Part shown: positions 61,860 through 64,000 of the stretch, piece after piece | Numbering within the stretch: the stretch's first letter is position 1 | Layout of the letters: every line of letters begins with the position of its first letter | Source: Clostridia bacterium | Lineage (GTDB): Bacteria; Bacillota; Clostridia; Lachnospirales; Cellulosilyticaceae | Assembly: GCA_029239755.1 (NCBI GenBank) | Contig: JARBUI010000004.1 | Location: 1-64,000, forward strand | Direction: 5' to 3' | Length of the DNA stretch: 64,000 bases | The notes under the pieces: model-generated | Seen by the model: only the letters and a program-made list of their open reading frames with translations | What the model was told of the DNA's origin: nothing | Database searches by the model: none | Program-made: the position numbers and the translations under genes

Positions 61860-62194
61860 TTAAAAGTTTATACTTTGCATTTTTTATTTAGAGGCTTGCC
61901 TAGTACGCTAGGATGTTGTCTCTTGGCTTAAGAAAAATAATAAAGAATAAATACATTGAGATAGATGGCAAGATATCCAGCTCTATTTGTTTTGGTCTTT
62001 AGGCTTTGTCTTTCCACTAAGTAGCTAAAGGCTAGCTGGGCGGGGGAGGGATATCTTTTGGCGCGACTCCGGTTGGCTGTGGGTTGGGGTGGAGCGCCAA
62101 AAGATATCCCTCCTCTGTCTTGCGGACCTCAATTAGACTGCTTTAAATGCTAAATTATTTATGTCCTAATAAAAGATAAGAGGAGGAAATGGTA
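61860..62194. other. Non-coding multi-hairpin segment between bioY and bioB
   Basis: 335 nt without an ORF, locally richer in GC than its flanks. It includes small dyads (CCTAG-TACG-CTAGG at 61899-61912; a repeated TAGCT around 62025) and the large inverted repeat at 62046-62112. AAGATATCC at 61970-61978 can pair with GGATATCTT in the left arm of that repeat, so alternative folds are possible. It may be a repeat element, an ncRNA or the bioB leader. Confidence 0.55.
62046..62112. repeat. GC-rich perfect inverted repeat before bioB
   Basis: GAGGGATATCTTTTGGCGC (62046-62064) and GCGCCAAAAGATATCCCTC (62094-62112) are perfect 19-nt arms around a 29-nt G-rich loop, and pairing extends imperfectly outward through GGGG/CCTC. 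There is no T tract. Base composition differs sharply from the surroundings, suggesting a dispersed palindromic element or structured RNA. Confidence 0.85.
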
Positions 62195-63154
62195 ATGAGC
62201 TTTTTAAACCAAATCACCAAGGTTATTAAAGAAGGTTATAACATTACAAAAGAAGAGGCCATAAAACTCTTAGACTATAAAACAGAAGAGCTCATGAAGT
62301 CTGCGAACGAAATAAGAGAACACTTCTGCGGTAATCATTTTGATTTTTGCAGCATTATAAACGGTAAAAGTGGTAAGTGCAGTGAAGATTGCAAGTACTG
62401 TGCTCAGTCAGCACATTATCATACGAATGTTGAGACTTATTCACTTCTTAGTGAAGAAGAGTTCGTAAGAGATGCAGATCATAATGCAGAGCAGGGTGTT
62501 AATAAATACTCTATCGTAACCTCTGGAAAACAGTTAGGCAGCGGGGACATAGAAGCTGTCTGCAAAGCATATGAAACGATAAAGGGCAGAGTAAAAATTA
62601 AACTTTGCGCCTCTCATGGTCTTTTAGGTGAGGAAGCTTTGTCGGCTCTTAAAAGTGCAGGGGTACTGCGTTATCATAATAATCTTGAAACATCAAGAAG
62701 CTTCTTTCCTAATATCTGCACAACACATAGTTATGATGAAAAAGTGGAAACGATAAAAGCGGCTAAAAGAGTAGGTTTAGAAGTTTGCAGCGGAGGGATA
62801 CTGGGTCTTGGAGAGAGTGCTGAGGATCGCGTAGACTTAGCATTCGAACTAAAAGAGTTAGGAGTAGATTCTATTCCTTTGAATATGCTAAGTCCAATAC
62901 AAGGGACGCCGTTAGAGCATATAAGCAAGATTACAGAAGATGAATTTTTAAAAGCAGCAGCACTTTTTAGGTTCATTAATCCTACAAAGTACATACGGCT
63001 TGCGGGTGGCAGAAACCTTCTTTCGGGATATGGCAAATCAGCCTTTACAGGAGGAGTAAATGCTGCAATTACGGGAGATTTACTTACAACTTGCGGAAAT
63101 AAAATTGCAGATGATATGCAGATGATTAAAGAACTCGGGTATACAGTTGGGTAG
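62195..63154 (+). CDS. bioB: Biotin synthase
   Basis: About 319 residues, a radical-SAM enzyme that inserts sulfur into dethiobiotin. The [4Fe-4S] motif is in GKCSEDCKYCAQSAHY (CxxxCxxC). The barrel carries NLETSRSFFPNICTTHSYDEKV, CSGGILGLGES and the C-terminal RLAGGRNLL with the Arg/ligand set of the second cluster. bioA, bioD and bioF are absent here. The track ATG (62189) is only 2 nt from AGGAGG; ATG 62195 is preferred. Confidence 0.95.
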   Translation: MSFLNQITKVIKEGYNITKEEAIKLLDYKTEELMKSANEIREHFCGNHFDFCSIINGKSGKCSEDCKYCAQSAHYHTNVETYSLLSEEEFVRDADHNAEQGVNKYSIVTSGKQLGSGDIEAVCKAYETIKGRVKIKLCASHGLLGEEALSALKSAGVLRYHNNLETSRSFFPNICTTHSYDEKVETIKAAKRVGLEVCSGGILGLGESAEDRVDLAFELKELGVDSIPLNMLSPIQGTPLEHISKITEDEFLKAAALFRFINPTKYIRLAGGRNLLSGYGKSAFTGGVNAAITGDLLTTCGNKIADDMQMIKELGYTVG

Positions 63155-63247
63155 TCAATGGGAATAAGTATGGAGACTAGGGTAAGTCGGTTTATAATAT
63201 TTAAAGGTTTATTTTTTATAAAATACTGTTATAATGAAAACAGACAT

Positions 63248-63287
63248 AAAATAGCAGCTTACTTTTGCAGAAGGGCTGCTATTTTTG
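63248..63287 (+). terminator. Terminator after bioB
   Basis: AAAATAGCAGC pairs with GCTGCTATTTT around a 16-nt loop, followed by T residues. Confidence 0.85.
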
Positions 63288-63316
63288 ATGTTTTATAAAG
63301 GCAGGAGATGATTTGT

Positions 63317-64000
63317 TTGACAGGATTTAAAAATGACAAAAAAATATTTTTGCTTATGGTGCCTACTGCATTCTTTTGGGCTGGGGCTTTTATAGCTGGT
63401 AAAATAGCTGTAGAGGAGTTTTCATTATTTACACTAACTTTTTTAAGGTTTTTTATTGCGCTTCTCATTGTTTTCCCGATGATGGTAAAATATGAACCTC
63501 AAAAGTGGAAAATAACTATGAAAGACATACCAATTTTTATTCTTACGGGATTTCTGGGGATTTTTACATATCATGTATTGTTTTTTATGGCACTTACAAA
63601 AACAACAGCCATTAATTCTTCTCTTATTGGGGCAACGAATCCTATGGCAACTACGATTCTAGCAGCGATTTTTCTTCGTGAAAAAATTGGACTGAAGAGA
63701 GCTGGGGCAATATTACTAGCTTTTGCAGGCGTTTTGCTTACTGCCTCAAGAGGCAACCTCCAAGCTTTTACAACACTAAGTTTTAATATTGGAGATATCA
63801 TGATGTTATGTGCAGTCATATCTTTTGCGGCCTACAGTATCATAAGTAAAAGAATTATGAGCAGGTATTCGCCTATTATCATACTTACTTATAGTTTTTT
63901 AACAGCAGTAGTTATGTTAGTGCCACTTGCGATAATGGAGAATCCGGTAAGTTATTTTTCGGCTGTAAGCCTTAAGGCGTGGTTTGCTTTAGCTTATATG
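63317..64000 (+). CDS. EamA/DMT family transporter, 5' part
   Basis: An open frame running off the window end, at least 228 codons, so absent from the track. Hydrophobic helices begin with LLMVPTAFFWAGAFIAGKIAVEEFSLFTLTFLRFFIALLIVFP. The EamA hallmark ALTKTTAINSSLIGATNPMATTILAAIFLREKIGLKRAGAILLAFAGVLL follows, and a second EamA domain starts near residue 150. TTG 63317 is 9 nt after CAGGAG; in-frame ATG 63308 abuts it and is less likely. An exporter of small metabolites by family; substrate unknown. Confidence 0.85.
   Translation, partial: MTGFKNDKKIFLLMVPTAFFWAGAFIAGKIAVEEFSLFTLTFLRFFIALLIVFPMMVKYEPQKWKITMKDIPIFILTGFLGIFTYHVLFFMALTKTTAINSSLIGATNPMATTILAAIFLREKIGLKRAGAILLAFAGVLLTASRGNLQAFTTLSFNIGDIMMLCAVISFAAYSIISKRIMSRYSPIIILTYSFLTAVVMLVPLAIMENPVSYFSAVSLKAWFALAYM

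Noticed and set aside
1-64000. CRISPR arrays, insertion sequences, prophage genes, rRNA and tRNA genes
   Set aside because: No spaced identical repeats, transposase or integrase motifs, rRNA cores or tRNA cloverleaves were recognised on reading both strands; a covariance-model scan could still reveal small RNAs.

Overview
The window is AT-rich, with short intergenic gaps, AGGAGG-type ribosome binding sites, frequent TTG/GTG starts, many Rho-independent terminators and lipoprotein-type solute-binding proteins. Together these point to a low-GC Gram-positive anaerobe of class Clostridia, most likely a Lachnospirales/Cellulosilyticum-like plant-sugar fermenter. That placement is inferred from gene content, not from a marker gene. 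No rRNA, tRNA, CRISPR array, phage or insertion sequence was recognised.

Region 1 (1-16.9 kb) holds stress and housekeeping genes. It has a four-gene peroxide-defence operon (two Cys-type glutathione-peroxidase-family proteins, a glutaredoxin and a thioredoxin-reductase-like flavoprotein), a DUF421 membrane protein, a ROK regulator with an MFS sugar permease, a nitroreductase, an M14 carboxypeptidase, an SDR and an ABC-2 efflux system. Two tandem paralogous chemoreceptors and small hypothetical genes follow. Region 2 (17-24.3 kb) has two tandem secreted sugar-binding proteins without lipoboxes and an aldo/keto reductase with Fe-S cysteines behind a MerR-type operator. The larC-larE-larB nickel-pincer-cofactor operon and an autoregulated-looking MerR regulator complete it.

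Region 3 (24.5-36.3 kb) is a sugar locus of unknown substrate. It has an LsrB/RhaS-like ABC importer, a ureidoglycolate-lyase-like cupin protein, DhaK- and DhaL-type kinase subunits, a LacI regulator, a phosphofructokinase with PPi-type active-site residues, a DeoR regulator and a HAD phosphatase. Region 4 (36.5-42.6 kb) is a complete ribose operon, rbsR-rbsK-rbsD-rbsA-rbsC-rbsB, with the same 15-nt operator-like sequence before rbsR and before rbsK. Region 5 (42.6-55.4 kb) has a DUF445 protein, a secreted helical protein and a YesM/YesN two-component system. That system is followed by a carbohydrate ABC importer, an intracellular GH31 glycosidase and a secreted protein made of two homologous propeller-like halves.

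Region 6 (55.4-60.1 kb) is an amino-acid degradation module: a YheO/DauR-like regulator, RidA, tryptophanase, an NSS sodium symporter and its 41-residue MetS-type small partner, which is absent from the ORF track. A TTATC-nn-GATAA dyad in the regulator's promoter has related copies in the tryptophanase leader. Region 7 (60.2-64 kb) has an alpha/beta hydrolase, bioY behind a BirA-like operator, a multi-hairpin non-coding segment, bioB, and a DMT transporter cut by the window end.

Many ORF-track starts lie upstream of, or inside, the ribosome binding site. Coordinates given here use the start best placed relative to a Shine-Dalgarno sequence, and such changes are stated in each entry.
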